NCBI GenBank assembly: GCA_027579435.1
Contig: JANBPK010000956.1
Coordinates: forward strand, 1-64,000
Direction: 5' to 3'
Length of the DNA stretch: 64,000 nucleotides
Source of the DNA: Candolleomyces eurysporus
Lineage: Eukaryota; Basidiomycota; Agaricomycetes; Agaricales; Psathyrellaceae
In this document: one piece after another, positions 11,399 through 21,573 of the stretch
Position numbering within the stretch: the first letter of the stretch is position 1
How the letters are laid out: each line of letters begins with the position of its first letter
Notes under the pieces: generated by a model
Database searches by the model: none
Told to the model about the DNA's origin: nothing
What the model saw: the letters and a program-made list of their open reading frames with translations, nothing else
Position numbers and translations under genes: made by a program

Positions 11399-12029
11399 TT
11401 CCTCTCAAGAGTGCACACATACCGCATTCCTTCACCATTAGCTGGAAGTTTGAGCCACGCGTATTCATGTGTGTTTGAGAGCGAGCTCAAAACTACGGTT
11501 CTTCGACCCTACAGACGAGCCACGCTATACCATTCACTGCAAGCTTGCGCCACACACGTTCATCCGTGTTCGCGAGCAACTTGGAGATTACAGCGCTTCA
11601 GCCCTATGTACGCGCCACGCGCGTGTTCAAGTCCTGGCGACGAGCCGCACCAAACGATGTCTACAATAGCTTCTCCATTTCTGGATGTGCCACAATGCAG
11701 TGCAGACAATATCTCTGCAGAGCGCCAAGGCGCTTAAAATAACGCCCACTAAATCTAGCACACTTCCCAACTCACTCTTTTTTNGACCGGTGAACGACCG
11801 GATCGATCAGTGCAAGCAGAGTCCAGGCATTTTAGGACCCCTCCGAGCTCGAGTTACTGGACGCAAACCGCTTTCAAGCAATAAATTAAGACAAGATACA
11901 ATCAACAACCCATATACAAAGTAACGTAATAGCACTTGTACGGAGAAAAAGAATTGCAAAGAAAAAANTGGAGCGCTCTGAGACTCTAATAATTCATAGA
12001 GAGGTCGTGTCGGCGCATGATGCTTCAGG

Positions 12030-12417
12030 CTACTCCATGTCCGGGTCTCTCGCTATCCACTGCATCTGACGAAGGTACCTGTAAGCGATGATCTTCTTGG
12101 CTGCAACCTTCCTGGTCGCCGACCCACGACCGACTTCAACGCCGTTGACTGTAAAGATGTTGATAGGGAGTGGTGTAAGCTGGCTATCATTTGGAAGAGA
12201 CGAAGGAAGCGGGAAGTGGGGGTATACGGACTTACCTAGATAGCGCAGAGTGTGGATGCCGGGCCCTGCGCTTTGTAGCTCCTCCCACTGTCCATAGGCA
12301 TGGTTGTGGAGAAGTTGGACATAGTCTACAATTGTGAATAATTCCAAGACGCTGTGAGATAATGCTTGAGCGAGAGAGATAGGAAGACTTGCCTTTGCTG
12401 GGATCGTAAGACGACAT
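12030..12417 (-). CDS. Stand-alone dsRNA-binding-domain protein, copy D2 (87 aa)
   Basis: Nearly identical to D1. Exons by homology are 12417-12389, 12351-12236 and 12148-12030, giving 87 residues. The same 37-nt first intron (GTCTTC donor, CACAG acceptor) and the same dsRBD core with NGVEVGRGSATRKVAAKK are present. Most differences from D1 are silent or in introns, so D1 and D2 arose recently. Unlike D1 it keeps the TTTAAAAGC box about 80 nt upstream. Confidence 0.8.
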
Positions 12418-12491
12418 GGCGTTGACAAGATGGTTCAGTGAAAGTAAAATGCTGGAGAGATAATGGTGATGAGGGATAGGCAGGAGGGCGA

Positions 12492-12500
12492 AGCTTTTAA
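12492..12500 (-). promoter_or_regulatory. TATA-like box of D2
   Basis: TTTAAAAGC on the minus strand, about 80 nt upstream of the D2 ATG, followed by TTCGCCCT as in D3. D3 has the better version TATAAAAGC at the same distance. D1 lacks this block. Confidence 0.5.
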
Positions 12501-12699
12501 ACTACACAAGGCGCTGCCTCAGTACCACAATCTACTACGCCTTACCCGCCTTTTGGGGTTCCATTCTCCGAGTACCGTTTGCAGTAGCCTCAGTGCAACA
12601 ACTGCTTCACGGAATAATCTTTAGAATCAGAACGTACGGCAAAGCTATAGCTATCGCTGTTACTCCCGTGGCTCAAACACACATATTCTTTGTAGTTAG

Positions 12700-13440
12700 T
12701 TCCAATTGTATCATAAATCCGAAGAGGTGAGACGAAGAATCAATTTCTGATCTTTCCATCTACTCGTAGACTTTTATTGATAGTCAGTGCGCGTCCGTAC
12801 TGCTCGGACATCATCAAGCGTACCCCAACGCATCGAAGAATCTACAATCTATTCCAAAAGGTACATTGTAAAACATGTAATGCCTTTGTGACACCGTTCT
12901 AACCTTGCCTCAACGGGACACATACAAAAGAGTGGTCTCATAGACCAAACTAGACGCAAATTCTCGCGGAAAAGGAACAAGCACACCTCTCGGGGCTACA
13001 GTTTCAAGAGATATGAAACGCACTGGCTCGCCACAACAGCCCTAACGCGACTTGATTGACTAATCAATGACGAAAGCAAACTTGGCAGTTTAGCGCCAGG
13101 CGGTAAATGGGCGCTCGACAACTTCGGGAAGGTGGTGATAACCAAAGATCGGTCTGATTGACTTTGCTGGCAGCATCTACATCGTATCTTGTCACGAATC
13201 ACTATTGACGGTGGACAATTATACTCGTTGTAGCTCTCCGCGACTAAGAACATCATTCCCCGATGTTCGGGGTAGACCCGGCTCTCAGCGACAATTGTGC
13301 CGTCTCCCCACGTCTGATAGACATCGGTCCGGACCAAAAAANTGTCGAGATACGGAACTACATTTTCTCATGGAGATTGTCGTGGGATGGCTTACCCCCC
13401 GCCATAATCAAGTATCATAGAGATTAACAGCATATGCACA
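12700..13440 (-). pseudogene. Decayed gene X1 at a U position of the array
   Basis: Recognised by homology with 15290-16010, which fills the same position one unit further on. One frame remains open at 13337-12996 (it contains YQTWGDGTIVAESRVYPE), but aligned parts lie in different frames, an N interrupts the 5' part and stops occur further down. It sits between D2 and the spacer leading to D3, where unit 1 and unit 2 carry a U gene. Weak resemblance of the X2 C-terminus to U (EIT, PE-L and a terminal aromatic helix) makes a diverged U paralogue possible but not shown. Confidence 0.45.
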
Positions 13441-13979
13441 ACAACTATTCGATCCAACCGATGAGTTAGGACCTAGTTCAATGAAAAGTCTTGCGTTTCA
13501 GGGGTAATCATCAGAAAATCCCAAAGATTATCATTCTGACCTGACTCGGAGCGACTTCTCTCAAACATAGATATCACTAGTTCTTGTTATTGAGCTGAGA
13601 AAGCTGAGAAAGGACTAAGCACAGAACAGAAAACGAGCTCCGAACCTCTGATATCAGACCGCCTCTACCCCTTTTGTTGGCGTATTCGTCCATCTGCGCA
13701 GCAGGGCCATCGGACTCACAGAGCGGAAGCGCCTATTCCTACTGACAGACTATTCTCCTGGTGATCTTGACTTCACATACGGGCACGGCGCCTGCTTATC
13801 GTACTGATAACATGGGAATGGCTCTCCGGCATACACACGGACTGTTCAAAAACCTCTGCTGCGGTCAATGTGGGAACTCGAAGCGTGAGTGGCCGCATCA
13901 ACAGGCAACAGTAGCGGCCGATGGAGTTTCACAATGGTTCTCCCGGCTTACCACAGGCGTAGCATCCGCGACACTTCAC
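13441..13979. other. Unassigned stretch inside the array
   Basis: Between decayed gene X1 and the recognisable spacer of the third unit. No gene, repeat or motif identified on either strand. It has no counterpart in units 1 and 2, so it is either inserted DNA or the eroded 5' part of X1. Confidence 0.4.
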
Positions 13980-14584
13980 CTGAGCTGAGGCTGATTACAG
14001 TTCTGACGTTCCAAATAACTCCCTCGGAATTATTGCTCCTCCAAGGAGTGTACACTTGCCGCATTCCTATCCAGTGTCACTGGAAGTTTGAGCCCCGCAC
14101 ATCCATGTGTTCGCGAGCGGGTTTACGGTCCTTCGGCCCTACGGATGAGCCACACTGGCGTTTCAGAGTCCTAGCGACATCTCATAGCAACAGCCTCTAC
14201 AGTAACTCCTCCATTTCTGGCTGTGCCCCAATGCACGGACTAGATCTCTACAGAACGCCAAGGCGCCTAAAATTAACGCCCAACAAATATCGTACGTTTC
14301 CCAACTCGTTTCATTCGACCCATGTACGATCTGATCGAGATCAAACAGTGCGAGCGGAGCCCTAAAGTAATTACTTGGGCTCTCGAAGCCAAACTCACTG
14401 GACAAAAGCCGCTTTCAAGGAATGAAGAAAGGTAGGATACGATTAACAACTCATAGCCGGCTATTATACAAAGAAATATAGTACTAGTAAAGGAGAAAAA
14501 GAATTGTAAAGAGAAGAAAAAAAAAAACGCTCTAAGACTCTAAATATCTGATAGAGAGGCCGTGTCGACGCATAATGCTTCAGT

Positions 14585-14973
14585 CTACTCCATTTCCGTG
14601 TCTGCTTTAATCAATTTTTGCTGACGAAGGTACGTGTAGGCGACGATCTTCTTGGCTTGAACCTTCCTCCTCGCCGATGCACGACCAACTTCATCGCCGT
14701 TGACTGTAAGGATGTTAGCAGGGAGTGGTGTGAGTTGGCCATTGGTTTGGAAGAGACAAAGGAAGAGGGAAGTGGGGATATATGGACTCACTTAGATAGC
14801 GTATAGTGTGCAATCCGGCGCCCGCGCCGGGTAGTTCCTCCCACTGTCCAGGGACATGGTTGTGGAGAATTTGGACATAGTCTGCAATGTTGAATGATTC
14901 CAGGACGCTGTGAGATCAGAGTTGAGCGAGAGGGATAGGAAGACTTGCCTTTGCTGGGATCGTGGGGTGGCAT
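14585..14973 (-). CDS. Stand-alone dsRNA-binding-domain protein, copy D3 (87 aa)
   Basis: Diverged but intact third dsRBD copy. Exons are 14973-14945, 14907-14792 and 14703-14585, giving 87 residues, the same exon lengths as D1. It begins MPPHDPSKG and retains ADYVQILHNH, QWEELPGAGAGLHT and NGDEVGRASARRKVQAKK, then helix IVAYTYLRQQ. Frame, both introns and the dsRBD Lys cluster survive although the surrounding DNA has drifted widely. This points to purifying selection on the protein. The first intron is again exactly 37 nt. Confidence 0.78.
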
Positions 14974-15050
14974 GGTGTTGGTAGAATAGTGAAAGTGAAA
15001 GTCAAATGCTGGAGAGATGGTGATGATGAGAGATAGGCAGTAGGGCGAAG

Positions 15051-15058
15051 CTTTTATA
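15051..15058 (-). promoter_or_regulatory. TATA box of D3
   Basis: TATAAAAG on the minus strand about 80 nt upstream of the D3 ATG, followed by CTTCGCCCT, which D2 shares. Confidence 0.6.
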
Positions 15059-15301
15059 CGAAGAAATAGTTTGCCTCAGGGCCACGATTCATATGCCTCA
15101 CTCACCTCTTGGGGATCCATTCTCCGAGTATTGCTCGCAGTTGCCTCATTGCCACAATCGCTGCACGGAAATAATCCTAGGCATCAGAAGGAAAGGAAAG
15201 ACAAAGCCATAGCATTCGCTGTTATTTCAATGCTCGGTAATATCTATCTTTTGTAGATAGTTCCACGTTTTTCAATGAGGGCGTAAAGATGAGCTGAAGG
15301 C

Positions 15302-16010
15302 TCAATCAAGTTCCGGCGCTTCCATCTCGTCGGCGTGTATTGATAATCGAAACGCGTACCCGTGCTGCTCGGACATTCTCGTATGCCCTGAAGCGTACCC
15401 TAACACACTGAATCGGCCACATAAACTCCGAAAATATGCTTGTAATGCATGTAATCCCTCTGGGGCACCGTTTCTAACCCCTTGCCTACGCAGAACACAC
15501 AGACGAGTGATCTCACAACCCTCGACAAAAATTCCGCGTACAAGCAACAAGTACACTTTTGGAACCTTAAATATGAAGGAACCTGAACGTACAGGCTTGT
15601 CACAGAACAGCATGAAACAATTTCAGCGATTAATCAACGATGAAGACCAACATGCACTATGAAGAGCTTAGCGCCCAGTATGTGGCAAACAAGCGCTCGG
15701 AAACTTCGGGAAGGTGATGACCTGAAGTCCATCCATTGGCGTCACCGGCAGTGTCCAGATCCTATCTTGTCGCAAGACAGCATTGAAGGTGAAAATCCCC
15801 TGATACGAGTAATAGCAGCTCGCCGCGGCTCAGAAGATCACTGCCCTCGGGTTTCAGAGTACACACGACTTTCTCAACGATAGTTGTGCCGAATCATTGC
15901 GTCCGACGGATGTCGGTCTGGAATAAGTAATCCCGAGCGATGTAGTTATTTTCGCATAAGTTTGTCATAGGACGACAACGTCCTGCCATAGTATTAGTCG
16001 GGTACCACAC
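15302..16010 (-). pseudogene. Decayed gene X2, partner of X1
   Basis: Homologous to 12700-13440 over its whole length. The 3' part has an open frame of about 100 codons (15610-15302) containing VPKVYLLLVRGIFVEGCEIT and ending EAPELD. The 5' part starts with an ATG near 15991 but has an in-frame TGA and later a TAG. Product unknown. It is decayed as it stands unless unrecognised introns remove the stops. Confidence 0.45.
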
Positions 16011-16344
16011 AGCGTTACAGCACGCGTAAAACCAGTCAAGACCGCCGATAAGCTAGGACCTCGAGAGGTGAAAAGTCTCAGGTTTCAGTCTAAACATCAC
16101 ATCAAGGATATTGCTCTGGTCAGACTCACTATGACTCTTAGAGATCACGGGTCCCTCAATGGAGCTGAGAACGGAAGATACACAGAAAAGAAACGGATGT
16201 CAACGCTCTGAGTCTCTGACCAAACTGACCTTGTGCTGCTTGTTGTTGCGCAGTTGGTGTGCAGCAATCATGGGACCCATGCCCTGGGCGAAACGAACTT
16301 CAAAGCTAGGTACGGCCATGGAAGATAACTAGACATACTTTGAG
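16011..16344. other. End of the array
   Basis: No gene or repeat recognised between decayed gene X2 and the NACHT relic. Confidence 0.4.
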
Positions 16345-16900
16345 CAAGGTATATTCAAGCTTCATCGTGAAGATATTCAGCAAACGATTGATGGTGAAAA
16401 TGGATGCTGAGCCGCTTGAATTCTCTGTACATCCTCGGTGGGAAATGCGGGTAGACATTGTCGATAGAGCGAAAGTCAGACAGGATGAGATCCTGGGTTA
16501 CATCTTTCAGGTTAAGACAAAAGTTAATTTTTAGGAGAAACACGCTGCTAACCCCGTATTCTTGATGGGAAAGAAGATTTCAAGACCCGAGGTTGAAGAA
16601 AGAGTCATGATTCCTGGTATTATTCTGGTTGAAGAGGCTTTCTGCGATGCTCCAAGCTTCCAGCCATCTTCATGCCGTCGAGAGAGGGAACAGACTTCCA
16701 AAAGATCTTCCTAGTCGACTTGCGAGACATATTTCGGGCGCTGACAATAGAAAAAGAACAGGTGCGTTTTGGAAGCTGTTGAATATCGTATCAACGACGG
16801 GCAAGCTGTCAACAGATCCAAGAGGTGGGGACAAGACTGGAAGGGGGACCGTGCGCTGAATGCCATCACGACCTGGGCAAGATTACAGCATCCCTAAAGC
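16345..16900 (-). pseudogene. NACHT NTPase relic
   Basis: The minus strand at 16543-16355 encodes VTQDLILSDFRS, VYPHFPPRM and LSIHFHHQSFAEYLHDEA. This is the post-NTPase region that reads DLILSDL...FYHRSFCEYLRDE in the gene at 3-2115. Further 5', near 16640, a peptide NNTRNHDSFFNLG fits the family's loop before LDLLYRNIL. Frames do not connect and stops lie between them. The Walker region is absent. It is a truncated, decayed family member. Confidence 0.7.
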
Positions 16901-16988
16901 ATTGTCATTTTTTNGAGCCGGATGTCAGGTGAATCCGGTCTTGCAGATGTGAGGAAGACCGCAATCTGGCGCTGTTGATGATTCGAGC

Positions 16989-17650
16989 TTAAATTTGAAG
17001 TCGACGCATATTACCGAGGCATTTTGCCGAAGGGGGTCGCAAAAGGCCAAGACCGCGTTCCTCCTTGTAACCGGCACAGGGGACGGCACTGGGCCTGCCA
17101 TCATCCTTCATGAAGCTCCGCAATCCACGTTGTAGATCAATCGCCTGTTGCCAGTCGCTTTGAATCACCGCTTTCTTCTCCGTTATCGCAACAGTGCCAG
17201 GAACTGCGAGCATGGGCCCAAGGGTGTCTTCGGCTTTGACTGGTAGATTCTTAGGCTCAATGGGAGAAGGAATAAAGCAAGTATAAGGTGATATGGAGTG
17301 GTAGGCAAGGGGACAGCACCTAGAAGAACCATGCAAAATGCCTCGGCCCTTGCCGTGCGCAGCATCGGCCACTTGCCACAGGTTCCCAGGTTAGTGGCTA
17401 TGCACTCTGAAAAGACTCGAAGTCACTGCAAATACGTGTGTTGACTAGTAAGCGTCGAGCAAGCCCCATGGAACGAACAAGATGCTCTTCCTCATTGTTA
17501 AATACCTGCTCTGCATTCAAGTTGCGCGGCCTCTTCGACTCAACTATTATCCTCGTCTCAATCCACAAGGCAACACTGAACATTAGTCGTGGACGTTTTT
17601 GTTCAGGCAGAATCCTGAGATTGGAATGCAAGATTCGACAGAACCACTAA
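16989..17650 (-). other. Two open frames of unknown status
   Basis: Minus-strand frames at 17372-16989 (127 codons) and 17631-17398 (77 codons) are adjacent and could be two exons, but I see no family motif and the joining splice is not obvious. The first contains LPVKAEDTLGPMLAVPGTVA and QAIDLQRGLRSFMKDDGRP. Either a hypothetical gene or chance. Confidence 0.2.
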
Positions 17651-18328
17651 CATATTAATAGAAGACAGAAAAACGTGTTTAACCCCGTCACTTTCCCCGG
17701 GGTTCGAACCTTTCACGGAAAATTTTAAAAACCAGCTCCATCTCTACATGAATCGCCTGATGCTCGCTCGGAAACGTGCTCGGGCCCGAACGTCGCAGCT
17801 ACACCATTTCTATCCAATATGCCTCCCACCCTGCCCGCCAGCATGCATCCATGCAATGTTGTACAGCCTAAACTATATTTCCCGTAGTAATGAGATGCGG
17901 GTAAGGACCTGGATCGTAGAAATCTCGAGAAGAGGTATTTGATGGAATTGTGGTCACGATGACTGTGTGGCAGATGATCGTCGAGAAACGCTGCTAAATA
18001 CTTGAATCAGTTGTTATTGAGATCCTGCCCTCCTCATACATGTTGACCTCGCTAATGCAGTAGTGCAGCGTTACAGGGATTGACCTCTGTATGTCGCCTT
18101 CATATCCTCGATCTGTAGCTTCCGAAAATCCCTCTCTCCAAGGGTCACCCGAGTAGTTAAAGCTACTCCACGAGTCCCCAGAATCGCTCCATTATATAGC
18201 GAAGAATCGCGGATAATCATGGATGGGATAGTTCTTAACCTCGCACCCTCGCCCTGTCCGAGGTTTAGCCAAATACTCGAGTGAACTCGGATTCCCCGCT
18301 GTCGCATTAACACTTCTATCTTCAATGT
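17651..18328. other. Upstream region of the CBM1-PEBP gene
   Basis: No gene recognised. A GGTTCGAACC sequence near 17701 resembles a tRNA T-loop, but no cloverleaf can be built around it. Confidence 0.4.
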
Positions 18329-18336
18329 TTATATAG
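18329..18336 (+). promoter_or_regulatory. TATA box of the CBM1-PEBP gene
   Basis: TTATATAG about 50 nt before the ATG at 18386, followed by a CT/CA-rich leader. Confidence 0.6.
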
Positions 18337-18385
18337 CGGCGATTCTCTCCATTGCAGCGTCTCAACCACACTATCGTCCTGCAAA

Positions 18386-19514
18386 ATGTTGAAGATCTCA
18401 GTGGCCTTTGTATTATTGGCAGCTACATTTGCCCGTGGCGCCCAGCCTCTCTATGGTCAATGCGGCGGCCTTGGTTACAGTTAGTGTTCATGCACTGTAC
18501 ACCGTTTCAATATCTCACGTCGGTTCATCGGTAGCCGGAGACGTTACTTGTGTATCAGGAGCTGTTTGCACCAAAGTGAACGAGTTCTACTCGCAATGCT
18601 TGTAAGTTGATACATCCAAACCATGATCGACACTGTGCCTTACGTATTCTCAGACCAGGAGCCCCTACTTCTTCAACTCCTATAACAACATCGACACCTA
18701 CCATCCCGACATCCACAACCCCCACCCCGACTAGCACCACCACGACAGTCCAGGTCCCAAGCCAGACACCCATTCCAGGTGCGGACACCAGCACTGCCGA
18801 TGTCGTCTCAGCGTTCAACCAATACAACGTATGCAATACATCCCACTGTTCATCGACCGTCTTCATCTCCCACTCACATATCTATAGGTTACGACTCGCT
18901 TTGGTATCACCTTCAACCCCACCGCTATTCTCGGTGTTGCCTTCACTGCCGGAGGCCAGACTCTAAGCTTCAAAGCCGGTCAAAACGTTCCCAGGAACAG
19001 TCCGTACCCCGTCTTCTCTATCTTCCGCAAACTTTGATCAAATGACAACTTCCTCCGTTAGTGACCGCCCAAACCCCTCAGCTCTCGCTGTGGGGAACAA
19101 CAGACCCAGGGCCATTCGTCATTGTCATGGCTGATCCTGACGTCCCAACTCCTCAGAACCCTACCTTCGGCCCGGTTCGTCACTGGCTCGCTGGCAACTT
19201 TTACCCGACACGCACATCGAACGTCCTTACACCGACCGGTACCGCTATCACACCCTACTTCCAGCCCACCCCTGGGACCGGGTCCCCCGCTCATAGGTAG
19301 CGTATCGTTCAGTCTTCCTGGAGTGTTTATTGACGTCGCTATCTAATAATTGAAAAGGTACACGTATTTGCTGTATAAACAGCCTGCCAACTTTAGCCAA
19401 CAAACAATCGTTACTTCACAAACGTCGATTGTTAACTGGAATGTTAGCCAATTCGCCTCTCGGGCTGGGTTGGGTGATCCGATTGCGGGCACCTTCATGA
19501 TGACTACCATGTAA
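18386..19514 (+). CDS. Secreted CBM1-PEBP fusion protein (279 aa)
   Basis: Exons 18386-18479, 18535-18601, 18654-18828, 18888-18999, 19062-19296 and 19358-19514 total 840 nt. Residues 1-19 are a signal peptide (MLKISVAFVLLAATFARGA). Residues 20-54 form a fungal family-1 cellulose-binding module: PLYGQCGGLGYTG, Cys at 26, 37, 43 and 53, and aromatic Tyr at 23, 31 and 50. A Thr/Pro/Ser linker of about 55 residues follows. The rest is a phosphatidylethanolamine-binding-protein fold: FVIVMADPDVP, FGPVRHWLAGNFY, the GTGSPAHRYTYLLYKQ motif and a C-terminal FASRAGLGDPIAGTF. PEBP proteins bind anionic ligands and often inhibit proteases or kinases; CBM1 would hold the domain on cellulose. No glycosidase domain is present. 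Target unknown. Confidence 0.9.
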
Positions 19515-21573
19515 TTCCATCGATCTTGGCAGGGAACCATGCGATGCCGGAGGTGTGACCTATATATTATGTTATCGAGGCATTTCTTTTCGTCGTACAT
19601 ATCAGTATCTTTTGGGCAATGAAACTTTGGCTTTTGGTAGACTTGGGGTCGAAGGTCGTGCCAATACAGTATCCGACGTTAGTTAAGCTCTGTTGGGTAG
19701 ATTCGTCTTTGCAGACGCGAAAGGGACCACAACTGGCTATCGTGATGATTCGGGTTCAGGAGAAGCCTTCGTCACGCAGACACCGGTCTTATAATTAGCG
19801 AGGTTATATTTGACCGGGACTAGTACCCATGTACTCAAAAAGAGGGGCTCGCAAAAACATCCAGGGCCGAAGGCTGGAATCCGAGTCTGTGGAGGGCGAA
19901 GTGGTGATACAGGAGAACGAGTTGGGAACAAACCAAGTGCGGACGCGACATTCTTTTAGTCGGAACAAAAAANCCAGACTCGCTTGAATCAAACAGGTGA
20001 CCCTCACATGCCGTAGATACCCTTTACCTTTGCAGTCCGATGACTCATAAGAAGTGGCCCTCGGAATAGCGAAAGAGGCGGGAGAGTTGGGCTTCGGGCT
20101 TCGGGATCGACTTCGGTTGGTTCAGGACAACAGAGAAACATCGAACTAGTGACGATGGAGGTCCGATGGGTTTCCAGGTGGCGAATGCATCAGACTACTA
20201 TTTGTTGTTGAAGCTTACTATGAAACGGGAGCAAAAGGCTGTTTGTTAGCTGCCTCGATGCTATGCTGCTTCAAGCGGTAGTTACTCGGGTCTGATCATG
20301 CTTGTTGATTTTCCCTTTGTCCATCAGAGCGGCGATCTCACAGCCCGCAGGTGTCATGCTTTTCTCTTACTGTGACTCTCACGTCGATACCTTCCATGGT
20401 AAGCTGGAGAGACGTCCACAGTCGAGTGCGGAGAATAATTTGTGGATCGATCCTTTTTTGGCTGTCGGATACGACTCTACACCGGTATTCAGTTTCCAGA
20501 ATCCATCTTGAGACAGTCTAATTGATCAGCTGAGTTACCTTCGTACCCTGTTCAAACTGATGCCGCCTGTTGTGATTTTAGGCATAAAGTACTTTCGAAA
20601 CGTCCGTGCAGGCCGTTTACGGACGCCTCATCCTTTCTTCTCGGCGAAGCCAGTTTTAGAGTGCAATGCTATGCTTCGGCAGATGGCCGGCAACAAGAAA
20701 CGGTTATTCAGAAAGCCGTGCTGATTATGGAGCGGCAGGTACTGATCATAGGTAGATGCAAATTTTAGATGTTGAGTCGATTGTAGGGCCCACAATCAGA
20801 GCAAGGACAACATCCAGCCTTCTCATATATGTACGACTTCAATCAATTGCCGGATGCAAACACTTTTCGTGTGGGTAAACTGAAATTTACGCACTGTCAT
20901 TGGATGACACAAGCGATGCTGAGATAAAGCTGAGATCAAGCTGAGATGATTCCGAATAGTAACATTGACGGTGCCAAGACTTTGCACCACATCCCGGTGC
21001 TGGCGGGGCCTTTTGGCTATGGAGCACTGATTTTTGGTGCCTTCTAACGCTTCGATCCGATTGCAATGGACGATCATAGCGGAATTGAAGAACTCAACAA
21101 TATCAAGGAATTCAAAACTCGATTGAGGAAGTCAGAGGCAACGTTCGGCGTAAATTTCGAACGTCGTGGTGGCGTAGATACAGAGCGCGGGGCTGGATTA
21201 GTTTCGATCGGAGCTTCGATCGAAGCCCAAAGCGTGTGCTCGGCGATTTGCGAGCCCGACACAATCCCGCCGCCTCGTGGATTCTCTAGCACCTACTTAT
21301 TCAATGCTGCGGGCTGGATGGAGATCAATCTTCTCCCAAAGGTATCCCTTGTGCTTATCAGCGGTGAAGGGTGTAGAACCCCTTGCGGGAAGACAGCCGG
21401 AATGGACAGCCATTCAGGTACCGTGGAGGGTTTATATGGCTCGGTATTACATACCATCGGTACTGTTCTCCTCCCGGACTCCAGGACAAGCCCTAACCAT
21501 TCGTGGTGTCGTTAAAAGCCCAGGCGCTCAGAGTCATTCATACCCCCACCTTTCATCCCTCCTATTTCTCTCT
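19515..21573. other. Intergenic, CBM1-PEBP to peroxidase
   Basis: Two kb without a recognised gene. Frames at 20302-20511 and 21066-21515 lack family motifs. The 3' end is the upstream region of the peroxidase gene, with a TTTATATGG box near 21430. Confidence 0.5.
20918..20950 (+). repeat. 11-nt direct repeat, three copies
   Basis: GCTGAGATAAA, GCTGAGATCAA and GCTGAGATGAT follow each other without gaps in non-coding DNA. Confidence 0.8.

Larger units (their letters stand above)
10545..12473. repeat. Tandem segmental duplication, unit 2
   Basis: Second copy, about 1.93 kb, with genes at 10643-11283 and 12030-12417. The spacer and dsRBD part are much closer to unit 1 than the unknown-protein part, which suggests either gene conversion in the former or faster change in the latter. 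Confidence 0.9.
13980..15060. repeat. Third, older repeat unit (spacer plus D3)
   Basis: The spacer at 13980-14400 matches 9430-9960 and 11370-11900 with many substitutions and small indels, including the shared GCCAAGGCGC...TAAAAT-AACGCCCA segment. It is followed by the D3 gene and its promoter. Divergence is clearly greater than between units 1 and 2, so it is an older duplicate. Confidence 0.8.

Noticed and set aside
16340..17650. A full second NACHT gene.
   Set aside because: Only C-terminal fragments in different frames; no Walker motifs.
17690..17720. GGTTCGAACC box suggesting a tRNA gene.
   Set aside because: No D-arm or acceptor stem around it.
21066..21515. 149-codon plus-strand frame upstream of the peroxidase.
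   Set aside because: No motif, no introns, and it runs into the peroxidase promoter region.
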